A stretch of 64,000 bases of DNA from Sclerodactyla briareus (GCA_026419785.1 JAODTK010005523.1:186001-250000); one strand, 5' to 3'. Shown: positions 35,601-48,209, counted from the first letter of the stretch. The notes: generated by a model from the sequence alone, not told the origin. Numbers and translations: made by a program.

Positions 35601-36655
35601 AGACCTTGAGAACAAGGTTTCATGTGAGAGAATCATGTACAGGCCTGATGGTGGAGATTTTCAAGAATGTGAGAGATTAGGACAAGGTGTTTCGCGTGAG
35701 ACGAACAAGAAAATGTGGGTTGACTGCCCAAAGCGGGTGACACCGTACATGGTATGCTGCACTTGAGTAGTCAAGTCATACACGTTTGTTTAGTCCAAGT
35801 GGAGGGCGGGGTGGGGAGGAGGAGTCCTAATTGCGGGCCCGCGTGTAGGTCCATTCACCAGTCAACCTACGATCTAGAAGTTAATGAGTGTGGCACTTGA
35901 GTAAACTGTGTAATACGAAACAGTATTGGGACACCTCTCTGCATTTTGGTTCAACTTAGGATCGTTAGATGACTTAGAACATCACCCGCTACTCCAAGAA
36001 CATCCCTAATGTATTCAAATATGCCATGTAGGCGATCAATGAAGGGCAGAGGTATCATCAATAACATATTATAATTCAGACAAGGAATCACATGTTTAAT
36101 CAGGGAGACAATGCAGGGATCGTTAACCGAGTATGAGTGAGGAATTAGAAATGCAGTCATACTGGGAAATTATGGGAAAATACAACACTCATTTGCTAGA
36201 TCAAGTTGATGGCAACGGATATATACGGGGACAACGGCAATGAATGGGATATCAAAAAAAAACAAGGGGAGGGAAAGTGGGTTAGTTCAAATAGTCATTC
36301 TTGTAAGGCTACTGGGGTTACTACCGTCTGTAAAAGTAGTTGCAGTGGTACAATTCTAATTTGCAGATAGCGGAGTCACATCACAGAACAGCGAACTGAA
36401 GGCTGCTGGCCAATCTACTTCACCCCACACTCAGCACATACTATAGTCAGCCTTGACCATCAAGGAGGTAGTTCTTCAAGAACAGTATCGAGAATAGGTC
36501 CATGAACCTATTGTGGTAGGTAAAGAACGATCATGGCTGCACTTTCATTTGGGAGATCATGTTTGGACACTCTGGCCATTTAAAATATACAAGTTCCATT
36601 ACTGAATTAACTGCAACATAAAGAGTTTGTGAAACTGACTGTTAGAGACATTTCC
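32611..36655. other. No gene recognised; two weak open frames
   Basis: Two plus-strand frames have a somewhat protein-like, charged composition: 33,745-33,930 (61 codons, Lys/Ala/Glu-rich) and 34,307-34,597 (96 codons, Lys/Arg/Glu/Gln-rich, followed by a TAG repeat). Neither has a domain I know, and both are of chance length. G-rich runs lie near 35,560 and 35,805. No tandem repeat, RNA gene or transposon protein motif was seen. Confidence 0.35.
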
Positions 36656-36659
36656 ACAG

Positions 36660-37250
36660 CAGAGTCAAATAACACTATGGGAACCTGTCAGATTTATGCA
36701 ATTTGACCCACGATGGTTCGAAATGACTTAACAAATGTAGCCCCATACACTAAGTTTCGTTCAAATTGACACAAATTCGGAAAATCTTGAAAAGAATGCA
36801 AATTTGACCCCGATGACCTTGAAATGAATTCCCAAATTTTGAGGATCAACTATAGGCCCTACCAACCAAGTTTTGTTCAAATTGACAAAAGTTGGGAATC
36901 GCAACATTTCGTAATTTGACCTTCCGATGACCTTGAAACAACTCGACATTTTTCGGGATCAATAAGTCACCCACCTCACCACACCCAGTTCGCTTCAAAT
37001 CCGAAAACTTGAAAAATTCGGTAAATTATGAAAATTAGCGGCCCCCGGCATTGCAGTGATGACCACTTTCCAAATCATCCGAGATTTCACTAGGAGGACA
37101 TGTGTACAAGTTTCAATCAACGGAATAAAGCGGGAAGAGTTATGCGCTGACACCTAAAGTTTACGGCGGCGGAGCCTGGGCTGACGGCGGCTACACACCC
37201 AAACCCTGATATCTCCGGACCCTTACAGTGTCACGGGGATTATAAATTAT
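36660..37250 (-). repeat. GACACT-family repeat, inverted copy, with TGACCT array
   Basis: On the minus strand it starts with TTTATAATCC, GACACTGTAAGGGTCC, GGGTTTGGGTGTGTAGCCGC and CTCCGCCGCC. It continues CTTCCCGCTTTATTC, ACACATGTCC, CTAGTGAAATCTC and AAAGTGG-TCATCACTGCA, which is the order of 7,015-7,300. Beyond that lie about three units of 100-120 bp built on AATTTGACC, GATGACCTTGAAA and CAAATTGACA (near 36,697, 36,799 and 36,910). So the family is a defined terminal module joined to a TGACCT array. Confidence 0.75.
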
Positions 37251-37881
37251 CAAGCTTGGGCCTAACTAGACCTAGAGGTCCTAGGCAGATCGAAGGCTAA
37301 AAATACCACAAGTGAATAGGTGAAAATTGGTATGAAATTAGAGTCGGCCTGGAAGTACCACGTGTCCACTGACCTAAACTGGCTGTTGTGATAATAACTG
37401 TCACTGTGTTGTAGAATGGAAACAATGAGGGAGCACGGTATGTCACTTCCGGGCAGTGCCACGGATTCTAAATTGGCCAAGTTTGGTGGTACAGTAGGTT
37501 TAGGTTGGTATTCGAGAAGAGTTGGAATAATAACAGCTGTAAGGATCGGACTTAACTAGTCGCTGACTCCGACTGTGTTTCCAGTAAACATACATGACAC
37601 ATGTGTAGGAAAGGGAAACGATACATACTCAGTCGCGAGGTAGAGTCAGTGATTACCCTAACCCCAACCCTAGGTCTGTCTCCAAACAATAATTTCAAAG
37701 TACATCAAGGTACACAGGTGACATGGCGACATGGAGGATAGCCCTGGTTACAGCTTACTGGAGCTACAGATGCGGGAGAAATTACGTTGTTGGGGCGTGC
37801 TCCAATCACTGCTCATCGAATATAGCTAGCGCTGCATACCTGTAAGAGAATTACAACAAGAGCCGTGTTGCAATACATATG
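37251..37881. other. No feature recognised
   Basis: A telomere-like CCCTAACCCCAACCCTAGG at about 37,656-37,674 is too short to mean much. No gene or transposon motif. Confidence 0.4.
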
Positions 37882-38130
37882 TGGGAGCGAGCCTAACTAC
37901 CCTCCAGCTGGAGAAAGCGAGCGTAACCCTTTCGTAATATCTAATATTCAACTGGCCTACTGGCTGGAAGGCGCGCTGTAACCCCTGCTCTATTCTGTCA
38001 CCAACTGGTTGACGAAGTTAGGGCTACATGAGGTGGGAGAGAGCGAGTCAACTGTTAGTGGTGAGTGACTTAACTACCTCAGCTGGAGAAATCGAGCGTT
38101 AACCCCTTCCGTAATACCCCTGATCTTATC
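37882..38130 (+). repeat. Direct repeat, about 175-bp period
   Basis: CAGCTGGAGAAAGCGAGCGT at 37,905 recurs as CAGCTGGAGAAATCGAGCGT at 38,080, followed in both by AACCC, TTCGTAATA and CT. The spacer includes a related CTGGAAGGCGCGCTGTAACCCC near 37,963, which may be a third degraded unit. Confidence 0.65.
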
Positions 38131-38569
38131 TAGGCACCGCTTTTCGTAGGGCATTCGGGTTAATAGCAGTCATGGATGGAAGCCCAGAAAAAGCATATTC
38201 ACTCATTTGTGAGTGTATCGCCACCACAAACTTGATTATATTGTTCTTGTTATCTTCTCCAATAAATTGCAGAATTCTGATTGAGGTCATTTTTTTCCAA
38301 CTTCAGGAAACTTGACCACTATGCAGAATAAACACCATTTCCGAAGGGATGAGGAGGGGAAGACAACTTTGTGACCGGCTGTTGCCACTGGTGTACCAAC
38401 TTCCCTGTGCTTCAGACTGGCGATGAGCTGAATGATAAAAACCTGCTCTGTAGGAGGTGAAGCATTGCACAGTCTCTCAAATCGCCACAACATAAAGAAG
38501 ATATCCCATTGAGGATCGGTTAAGAACGCAAGTAACAGGTATCAAGTAAAGGGGGCATCCGGGTTATTT

Positions 38570-38800
38570 ATGGTAGTGAGTCCTGGCATAAAACTGGTTC
38601 GTTACACTGGAAGGAGTAACGCTTGTGAATTGTAACTATAAATATGGATTATTTGATAAATCGAAGGTTCACGCCATGGATGACAAGACTGACGGCACGA
38701 GGTCGGTCTAGTACATTACTTGATGACCCTTCCGAGGCCCTATCACCCCCCCCCCCCTCCATGGTAGCGAGTCGTACTGGCACAAAACCGTTTTGGTAGT
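38570..38800 (+). repeat. Direct repeat, 191-bp period
   Basis: ATGGTAGTGAGTCCTGGCA at 38,570 recurs as ATGGTAGCGAGTCGTACTGG at 38,761, both followed by CA-AAAAC-GGTT-like sequence. A C13 or so run lies just before the second unit. With the repeat at 37.9 kb this suggests a region prone to local duplication. Confidence 0.6.
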
Positions 38801-39099
38801 GACTTTATTGGTTTGTGCAACAGGACGAGTGGTCGATACGAAGAACTGACCCAGGCCACAAGATCGTTAGGTGAGTAAGTCACCAGATGTAGCTTCACAG
38901 ACTGACTAAATCTCCAGTACACCAACACCCTTAACAAATAATTTGTTGCAAAACTATATAAAGATTTTAATGATAGTGTTGTAGAGGTCTGTTTGACAAT
39001 TTACAGAGGTCATAGCTGGAGATGCATGTGATAGCATTGTTACATATATGTCAGTGCCAATTGTACTTATTTGTTGGTTGCAATAGATGCCTATGGTCG

Positions 39100-39650
39100 T
39101 CACAAAAAACATTGACCTCGAAAGGTGAAAGAGTCACAGACGTGGTTACCTAGACGAACAAGCTTCCATTACAACATTATCGGAAATGTTCCGGTGCCAA
39201 AATATAGAACTTAATTAGGATGCCTTTGGTGACCTCCAATGACCTTAACATGGACCAAAAACAATAGGGATCCTCCTCACATGTGCAACCCATGGCAACC
39301 CACATACCTAATAGATACTTGCCATCATTCGATATCGTGCTGACAAGGTGTCAAACTTTGCCCTGTTGTGACCTTGAACTGGCACAAAAAAGACTGGGTT
39401 CATCCTCTCCAAATGAGCAACCCAGGTGGCCCATTTTGAACTGATACCGGTGTTCGTTAGATATCAGGTGACAAGGGGTGTCACACGATACCACACCCGC
39501 ACAGCCATTCTTCGATGGGCCCTGCAGACCTTCTACCAAGGAATCAACAAGGTATATCTGCTGATAAAGGGGTAAAGAGAAAGTTGCCAGCATGTCTTGA
39601 GTTCATTTAGCTCGGGTCATCTTTGACCCCATGAAGGTCAAGGAGAAGGC
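39100..39650 (+). repeat. GACCTT tandem repeat, 129-bp period
   Basis: GACCTTAACATGG at 39,241 recurs as GACCTTGAACTGG at 39,370. Each is followed by CAAAAA, GGG-TC-TCCTC, a GCAACCCA-GG block, an ATA-TT-G block, GATATC and GACAAGG-TGTCA. This word order (GACCTTGA, CAAAAACAATAGGGATC-like, GCAACCCATGG) is familiar from GACCTTGACC-type tandem repeats of marine invertebrate genomes. Confidence 0.75.
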
Positions 39651-42600
39651 ATGGGAGGGCACAGTTGCCATTGTGTGAAATCGCCTTTTAGCACAAAAGG
39701 GTCATCTATCCAGCTTCTCCTTGCGCACTTGCTTTACTGTGCAAGATCAAACAGGAGAGTGAGACAGGGGAAAGGGATTCAAAATAAACTTGTAATTGGG
39801 TCCTAAACAGAATAATTCATACAGCAAATGTCCTACTCATGCCCTAATGCGGACAATTGGAGGAGGGAGGACTGGTGTGGCCAAAGATGCAGTATAGAGG
39901 TCCAGACTGAAATGGAAATATCACAATAATTTTAAACGTTATGCCTGAATGGAAATCTGCCAAGGTCGTCGATGCACATGGTCATTCTAGCAGATGGGTC
40001 AAGAAAAGGATTGAGAGAATCGTTTTCCAAATTGCCCAATACTGCAATTCCTGTACCATGCTGGAACTTTTTTTACTACAACTGGGTGTGCATGCATTTG
40101 TTGGTCAAGGCAGACATTGTCATGTACAGAACCTCAACCACACTTTCCAGTATCCAGAAGGTCATTGGGGCATTGTGCACTGCCGCATCTGGGCAGTGTT
40201 TGGCACCAGCCTACTATACTGGGTCTAATCTTGTGATAAACCATTGATATTTTGAAAGTTCCACTTAAATCATTCCTTTAACGTGAATCATGGGCTATTG
40301 CCATTGTGTTCAAGATTTTCTGGGCCATTAACTGGAAAACATACTAGACCCCTTTACTTGATGAATGTACGTTGAACCCCATATTTTTTTTTTGTCCTGA
40401 TATAGTGACTTATGTCCAACATGTCAAAATAGAGGAAGCCAACTCACAAACTGCTTAGGCCTTGGTAATGTAGCCTCTTATGTTGCGTGACTACATGATA
40501 TTGCAACATGCCATATGAGAATACTAATGAATGTAAAAGATTTATATTGAAATGCTTAGCTTTTTTCAGCACTCGTTTAACACTACAAGCTTGTCGGAGA
40601 ATTATGTTACTACAAAATTTAATTGATCAATAATTTTCTGAGCAAAGAGTTGTCCGCAGCAACTTACGAGACAACAGAGAAATTGGGAAAATGTTTTGAA
40701 CGTTACTGACTTTAACAGTACTGTGACACTAGCAAAAAGATCGAAAGAGTTCAAAGGAATAATGCTTAGTATTCCAGTGTTTACATTTCTTCCCCACTGG
40801 GGTAACCAGAGTTTTGTCATCAAGGTTGGATATGTATGTTTGTAGTTTGCATGGAGGAATCGTCCAACTCCCCATAGCCCCATCCCGCTGCCCTCACCAA
40901 TAGGTTCGTCACTGGTATTTATGACACAGTTCCAACAGCTTAGCTGGAACCCGAAAGGCATCAAGCCAACCTGCTGGGCATCTGGGTCTGGGAAGAGTTC
41001 TCAAGTACTAATAACATCACAGCTTGGAATAACCCAACGATCCCTTATCTAAAGACCCCCATAGTTCCACAAGACAAACTGTCTATAGGCAGTCCACGAT
41101 TGCGATCGCATCGATGCTGCTTTGCGCGAAGATGTCGTTCCCAGTGTCTGGGCATTGCCAAGGACATGGGGTGTGAGGACCATTTGCTTCATTTTCCTGA
41201 ATGGGAAAGGAATTTAAAAACTGGAATGTATTGAATGTCTGTAACGGTTTTTTGGGTGAGACACGTAAACAATTTTGAAGTGCTACTGGAGAATGTGGAA
41301 TCAAACATGCGTATTTTGGGAATGCTTTATGGCTTACTGATTCTTTGCCGTCCATACTGATGGCGTATGATTGAACTGGAGACTGTTTCAAGCCATGTCT
41401 CTCAATTCCAGTGCCATCTACATCTGCACAGGTTCTTAAGGGCAGATCAAGGACTTTTGATTTCTGAATTATTCTCATTCAGGCTGCACTGTTGTCAAGG
41501 GGGCTAAGGCAAGGAAATTTGGTGTGAAAATTCTTAAGAAAAAGGACAAGTTGGCGCCAGAGAGGACTGGATCCATGTAAAATACTCTTCAAGCTGTTCA
41601 TTCCTCAAATAGCCACTTCTGAACTATCATGCTGAGTTCCCAGTTTGACAGGTAAAGAATGGGGTTTGGGGGGGATTGCCATGAAGATCCGGGAATCTTA
41701 AATAGCCAAAGCCCTGTTGAAATTAAAATTTCATAGAAGTCAGGCTTCTCCAACTCTCCATATGGACTAGGCCGAGATCCTTTGGCGCAGTGCTTTGGAA
41801 TTGGCTACGGCAATGATCCAATGCAGCACAGTTCCAGGTCCCATTTGGGCAACAGGTACATTAAATATGTATCACTAAAAAAACATTTTACTTACTGGTG
41901 ATACAGTAAACAGACTTCAGGGGGGCCAGTGGGAGATCAGATGTTCTCCTCAACTCGCTGCAACAGCCTGCCACAGGCGCCACTCTGGTTGATCCCTGAG
42001 ACAGCTTGGCTGTGTGTCCCATGGGTGCTCTCCCCAGATGTCAAAAGAATACCTGGTGGCGCTCTGCAACTATGAGCAAAAGTGGCCTGTGGTCTACTTC
42101 TTCAGCAGGTGGTTGATCATGTTCTGAAAAAAAAAAAACATGTTCTATAATAATAAGGGCAGATGCGGATATCAGGTCGTTGTAATGATAACTCATTTGT
42201 TTTTTTTTTTTTACCCCATAGGCGGGTACTCGTGAGCTTTGAGTGGTTCCATAAGCAAATCGCCAAACCAAGTATATGGTCAGGTGTTAGGTTAAACTGG
42301 TTGCCATGAAAGCCATGCTAATGACTATCATTTTCCCAAGTACAAAGGGCTCTTCTCAACACACGGAGGACAAATATGTGTAGGGGCATGTGTGTTCCCG
42401 TGAGCAGTGAACACAAGTCTCACCAACTCTCTGGCAAGCTTACATCACACCACTATAAAATCAACTGGGGAGCAGTGGGTTGGCAGGGAACGGTAATGAG
42501 TTGTCTGCCGCAATTTTTGGCAGGAGTACCTGGTTCAAACCCTGATTGATGTCGGCACAGACACCAAATTTCACCCACGCCTTCTTGTGTAGGAAAGAGG

Positions 42601-42819
42601 TTGCACGAGTGAAGCTAAACTCTTGTCTGTTGGATGGGGACATTAAATGGCAATACCATGCCTCGTGTCTTTAGGGCACTCTTCGAAGAGAATAGGCGGG
42701 ATTCGCCAGTGTCCTTCCACACCCCAAAACTGGCCACTACAATGTCCAAATAAGGCATTTCCTTGTCAGCTGAAGCACCTCCCGGTGGGAGCAGATAACT
42801 CGAGGCCGTATAAAATGGG
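39651..42819. other. No gene recognised; several 60-131-codon frames
   Basis: The longest are minus-strand frames at 41,083-41,478 (131 codons) and 40,602-40,964 (120), and a plus-strand frame at 39,941-40,228 (95). None shows a domain or signal I recognise, and such lengths occur by chance in this much AT-rich DNA. A and T homopolymers lie near 42,126 and 42,199. The stretch is slightly less AT-rich than its neighbours and could be a decayed element or contain exons. Confidence 0.35.
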
Positions 42820-43150
42820 ATAAATCACTGGACCTGACTTAGTTAGTGTGTTCAATGATTTGCATAATGTTGGTGACCCTCGGAATTACCTCACTTTTTC
42901 ATGACTAGAAATATCGACATCCATCAGGTCAATGGCCAGAATTGACTTCCTAGATGACCGCAACTGGACTTCTGACCAAATCCAGTACAAACCCCATATG
43001 GCATTCATTGGTGAAGAATAAATTTACTGATAAACTTGCCTGATCAAACAGGGGTCCATAATGTAGAAGGCTGCAGCCAAAAGTGTAAACAATATAGGGC
43101 GATGACCAGTAGATGACCTTTGACCTCAAGGCCTGAACACCCTGTTTGTA
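42820..43150. repeat. Weak GACC-type repeat
   Basis: Repeated TGACCT, GATGACC, GGTCAA and TTGCTGATAAACTT words. AATTTACTGATAAACTTGCC near 43,020 and AATTGCTGATAAACTTCTC near 43,167 are about 147 bp apart. It is probably a degraded member of the same broad class as the array at 39.1-39.65 kb. Confidence 0.35.
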
Positions 43151-44184
43151 CCATTGGTCAAATGATAATTGCTGATAAACTTCTCATGACCATCCATTCA
43201 ATCTGAAGAGATAGATAAGTCAACAGAAATATGGATGGAGATCTAGATACATGGGTAGGACAATGCCAATTGTTCCGGGAGGGAGCAAAAACAGATGGGG
43301 GAATAATAAGGAAGAAGATTTTACTCTGATGTTTTGCTGGCCTCTCTTTTCTCCTTTGTTCCTGCTGCAAGAGACAGTTGTCTTGGATCAGCAGTCCTCC
43401 CCAGGTCCGAAAACCTGGTCTCTAGCTACTCAATGGCCCTCTTCGCCGCTTCTACTACCTTGAAGCAGTTCTCTATACCTATATAGGCAAGTTTGGAAGG
43501 AAATGTAAGCTCCCAATATAATGCATACACTTGTAAATTTTCCTTTGATGCATGCAGGATATTATGCAGTTAGAGGCAGAGGCTCCAACCTAAAGGACAT
43601 ACATGCAGATCAGTGTGAAGCGCTGACAACTTTTCTGGCCTATAATAAACATCAGGGTTACTAGGAAAGAACACATCCTAAGAAAATAGGAGAAATTAGC
43701 TACATAGGAGATGATCAGACAAATAGCTCAAAGGGTGCCCCTCTTGGTACTGCTTGTTTCTTTAGTGGAATCTTACTCTGAGTGGCAATTGTATTTCTTC
43801 TCCTCTGTCTTATCTGGTATCAAATTTACTTTCTGTACAGTTATTCTGATAAAGGAAACTGGTAATGACAATACGGAGAGTATTTGGCGCCTGGGTGAGA
43901 GAATGTTCAATAATCACCATCCAACGAAACGTTCTTAACTTTCCCAGAATGAATGCCACTTGCACACATGAGAAAGTAGTAGAGAAGAATTTTTTTACAC
44001 TTTCAAATTTTCTTTTTTCTTTTTTTTTTGAGTATTGGCATGAATTAATAATCACATGTCGTAAACTCAGATTTGCACTTGTCTTTAACACACCGAACGA
44101 GCATTTTCAGTTATAACCTATATGAATACATGGAAGGCCAACAGGAGACAATTATCCTACAACCGGATACACAACAAATATTGA
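43151..44184. other. No confident gene; signal-peptide-like frame
   Basis: At 43,711 a plus-strand ATG opens a 75-codon frame whose first residues look like a signal peptide: a basic start MIRQIAQR, a hydrophobic VPLLVLLVSLV, then a polar ESYS. The rest is not recognisable. A first exon of a secreted protein is possible, but hydrophobic frames are common by chance. Confidence 0.2.
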
Positions 44185-44382
44185 ATGGATTCTGACATGA
44201 TCATAATTCAAGAAGGTGAACTCGATCAGAAAATAACCAAAGTCAAAACAGTGGACTACAATTACTCTGTGAAAAGAGACCTGTTCCATTTGAACGACAC
44301 ACACATGCTAGATATAGGCCTACAGTCATACAAAAATATTGATCCTCACCGTCTGACGTCCTGTTTAATGCAGATTTCCAGG
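44185..44382 (+). other. Candidate first coding exon, unrecognised
   Basis: An ATG at 44,185, directly after an in-frame TGA, opens a frame with a balanced charged and polar composition (begins MDSDMIIIQEGELDQK). It reaches TTTCCAG followed by GTGAAA at about 44,383, a reasonable splice donor. Continuing without splicing meets a stop at once. It resembles no family I know. A chance frame is still the more likely reading. Confidence 0.15.
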
Positions 44383-44385
44383 TGA

Positions 44386-46639
44386 AACAACTAGCCGCTG
44401 GTGCTAGGGCTGTAATCAGCACAACGCATGCTGCAACACTTTGTTGGTCTCTATTCAAGGCCCTTCAAATATATTGTTCTCCTGTAGATTTCTTTAGGCC
44501 CAACCTTGATGGACAGTACTCCCAGTAGGTTTCAATGACCTTCCGTAGCAGCGGTCAAACGCCCTGCCGGTAGTTTCCGAACTCTCCTCAATCTTGATCG
44601 ATTTTGATTTCGTCTCGACCTTATGAAGGACCGACGATTGTCATCGATATAAACACACAGACTTGCAATTACCAATTTCCTCACTTTCCTCAATGTGATT
44701 CAATGTAAATTATGTGAGTAGACAGCATTGTAAAAATCGAAGCTCAGAGTAACATAATGTATAACCTTCGTTGGGCATGATTGCATCTGCATAATGTATA
44801 CCCATGCGTTATTACTTGGTGGGCTAGGTTATGGTCGCATTTCAATTCCAGATGGAGTTAATCTCAATCTTATAGTCACTAAGACCGAAACTAAACCTTT
44901 GTTAACGCCACCCCAATTCTAATCGGATCCCTAACACGTAACATCATAAATACATAATAAACATCGTGACATGGGAATCATTATACAATATACCCGGATG
45001 GCATTGTAAGGCTGTTCTTGTAATCTCGACATCAACAGTATCGAAAGTCAGTATAGGAAGTGGGTACGAACAACAGTAACGATAGTATCAGTGCCTGGCT
45101 ACAATTTCTACTAGTTATCGTGGGGTTTTTCTTGAGGCACCGTGTGGGAGCAGAGGCTTTCGAATCAAACGAAGAGTGGATTAGTTTCCACCTACCCGCC
45201 CGTCTTCTTGCTCCGCTTCCCTAGTACTAGCAAGAACGTCTCCTTTTATCGCTGGGACCGTGTGGGTTTGGTCCAGTCTGGTTTGCTTCGATGACTCGAT
45301 GAGACCTAGCTGGGTTGTCAGAAACTCTCTGTAGAACGCAAAATGTTTCGTTCGACTCAGTAATTTGCACAGTGTACCCGATGTCACCCGTCAGCGAACG
45401 TTATAGGAACCGATCACCATCTTGCACACGAATATTAATAGCTCCAGGGGGACAACGAATGGCAGAACGGTAAAATATCTGAGACATTTGCACTGTTCTT
45501 CGAACTGAGGACCGTTCTTTCACGGTTTGGAGTATCAAAACATTAGCGGAATGTCAAGGACATTATTATGGAGTGGCTTGAAGTTGCTAAATGTCGACGA
45601 AAAATGGTGATTTGAAACAAGGTCGGAAGGGAGGCGTAATAATAATATGTTCATGAAGGGAAATAGAGAAGTATCACATGTGGGACTGTTTCCGCCGTGT
45701 GCGATAAGTCAGTGGTTTAATTTTATTACTTGAAGTATGACGCAGAGTAGGTTAGGCGAATGACAGCTGATAAACTAACCAACCTAGTTACCGTCGTAAG
45801 GTTTCAAGTTAAACTTATGGGATTACTTACTACCGGTCTGGGATATTGGGTAGTGTTCGCTGCTTTTACGCGGAAAGCATCCTTATTGGAGGGCATTGGT
45901 AATAGGTTTTTTGAGAGACATCAACGTCCCGCAACACAGGGACGAAAAAGTGGCGCCCGTTGTTTCATAATCGATGTGTGGTATTACGCCACCAGGGCAT
46001 AAATTCTGTCACTACAGCATAAAATATTGGTATATAGCCCGAAGGTTCGAAGCCCTCGAGGTCGTTGAAAAGATGTGATTGGATAAATGTGATTCAAATA
46101 CTAGCTTGGGACTGTTGATTGGGTTGACATGGCGTATACGAATAGGGTGTGGAACGGAGAAGGAGTTGAAAGTACACTGGTGCGACCAGCTATTAAAAAA
46201 CCGAGAGAAAATCTTGCATATCATGTTTTCTGGGAATGTAGTTGTAAGGTGTTGGTGGGGCGTTAAGTCAGTGATGGATCCCTAGGATGCTTGGAAGGTG
46301 TTCTCGTATTGATATTCAACAAATCGTCCTGTAACCTGTCTGAAATGAGACAGCTTGACACGATTGGAAAGAATTCGTTCTTCCCACAAAGATCGTTATA
46401 TGCACTGCAGATTTTTCAATTTTTTATTGTTCCGTTTCATTTTAGTATGAAAAAAATACACTTAATTAGTCGCCATGCGTAGTGATAGGGATAAAGGAAC
46501 ATGACCTTTATCGTTGTGGAGATGTTTGAATCTCTTGATTTGCACTACTAACGTTCGCATTGCTGTCGATTCCTCATACCACTTAGGCAAGCATGTCTGG
46601 TATACGATTCACTAGTGGGCTTTGTTCGTGACATCATTT
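44386..46639. other. No feature recognised
   Basis: Unique-looking AT-rich sequence. Open frames here are below 81 codons and have no recognisable domains. No tandem arrays or transposon protein motifs were seen. Confidence 0.4.
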
Positions 46640-46860
46640 TCGCCAATCCCGATTATGCCTCTTCAATATGACTCAATCTGGGGTGGAATCCAAACCTGAT
46701 CCGGAATCGAACTCAAGGCCCGACACAGAACCAAGCCCTCTCAGCTACAAGTCAGATATCATCTAACCACATACAGCCGCTCTAATTGTCCTGATGCCAA
46801 ATAGAACATGGTGTATTCAGTTTATTCCGAGATCGCATCGAGGACTGTACGTACGCATCT
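46640..46860 (+). repeat. Dispersed repeat pair member (partner at 63,750)
   Basis: GATCCGGAATCGAACTC and CCCTCTCAGCTACAAGT align with AATCCGGAATAGAACCC and CCCTCTTAGCTGCAAGT at about 63,812-63,867. The end GTATTCAGTTTATTCCGAGATCGCA aligns with a TTTAGTTTATTTTTGGATCGCA stretch just before the window end. Divergence is substantial. Confidence 0.5.
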
Positions 46861-47859
46861 TTGTGTGCAGTGTCATAAATCTAGTCATATCCTGCGTTAT
46901 ATTGCCAAGAATGTGTTTGTTTGTTTGTCTTGTCTGATAATTGATAATATAATACGGTAATAAATATTCCAGATTCTCAACCATTATTATACGACGGTAT
47001 TACGTCAATACTGGCTAGTATCGGCAATGCGCCATTAGGGCACGGTTCTTGGACAGTTCCGGCTAATATCTTTCGACAAACCGAACGGTTAGGGATGCTG
47101 GTGAGAATACGACGACTTGGCCACATCTTATAACATTCAGTAACAGTAGAGATACATTATAATATGGTTTGTAGGAAAAAAAGGAAACAGTATAAAGGTG
47201 AATGTGAAGATGAAACTAAACTATAATCAATGCACCGATACAGAGATTCGAATGGACGAAATTAAAGCATTAAGGCCTTACAACTTTAGCTGAATTTCGG
47301 AATCACAGACCGGCGGAAATACAATGCAAAACCACCAGTCAGTTTTACTCCACGTCCCGCGACTATACTACTGGGTGGCAGTGGATAGATTTCTGATCAG
47401 GGCATTCGATAAAATACCGTGTTACGTCCAACTGAGTGTCACGATCTCTTTGAGATTTGTCGGTAGCTAGGCAAGGAACCAACAAACCGCAGAAACGACG
47501 AACGGAAATTCTATAATGAATATTTCAATCACATTAGCAGTGCTTCATATCACTAGACATCGACTGTCGCGCAAACCGCCAACGTGTATATCCCCATTCC
47601 GAGCATTCCGTGAGTGACTGGTATCATTTAGACGGCAGAATCGCTGTTATATGGGGATCGATGAAGCGGAGAGAGTTTGTCCCAAAACTATCGGAGTAAC
47701 GGGACGCTTCGAAACATTAAATTTATAAATCCCTTACCCAAAGTGTCTGCTGTTTAACACTATTTTGCAATTGCGACACGGAATGATGTTAGGATGCATG
47801 AACAATCCAGGAAAGTTGCCCAGCGGATAATCGGGGTTAATTTACCTTAGTTAGAATGC
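46861..47859. other. No gene recognised
   Basis: No recognisable coding content. Sequence upstream of the LINE 3' end was read in all plus frames for RT motifs and none was convincing, so the LINE copy that follows is short. Confidence 0.4.
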
Positions 47860-48209
47860 CTATATAATGAGAGAGTTCACAATAAGATGAAACAAATCAT
47901 GCAAGATCCGACCCACCCATTGGTTGAAAATTATGTCTACACCGCCCTGGATTGCGTTTATGCCCTCCTCGTACACTTAGGGCACGCTACAGGAATTCAT
48001 TTGTGCCTAACTCAATTCATTTATTCAATTCCCAAGTGAGAAGATAATTGTATAATTATGGCAAGATGTTCTGTACTTGTTTGAATCGTTCCTGTATATG
48101 TATCGCTGTATATTGCTACTATTGTTACTATTGTGCGTTACGACCTGGGTTAGCCAAATTTCCAATCGAGGACAATAAATTCAATCAATCAATCGATCAA
48201 TCAATCATT
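47860..48209 (+). mobile_element. LINE 3' end with AATC-type tail
   Basis: On the plus strand a DPTHPL motif (about 47,905-47,922) and, in another frame, RYRNSFVPNSIHLFNSQ (47,985-48,035) match the very C-terminus of a class of LINE ORF2 proteins, where a RYRNSFVP-I-LLN motif precedes the stop. A 3' UTR follows, with AATAAA near 48,174 and a tail of (AATC)n at about 48,178-48,209. Simple-repeat tails instead of poly-A are known for several CR1/RTE-like groups. The copy is strongly 5'-truncated, at about 350 bp. Confidence 0.7.

Noticed and set aside
41083-41478. 131-codon minus-strand frame
   Set aside because: No recognisable domain. A rough estimate for 64 kb of AT-rich DNA in six frames gives several frames of this length by chance. 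Kept only as part of an unannotated stretch.
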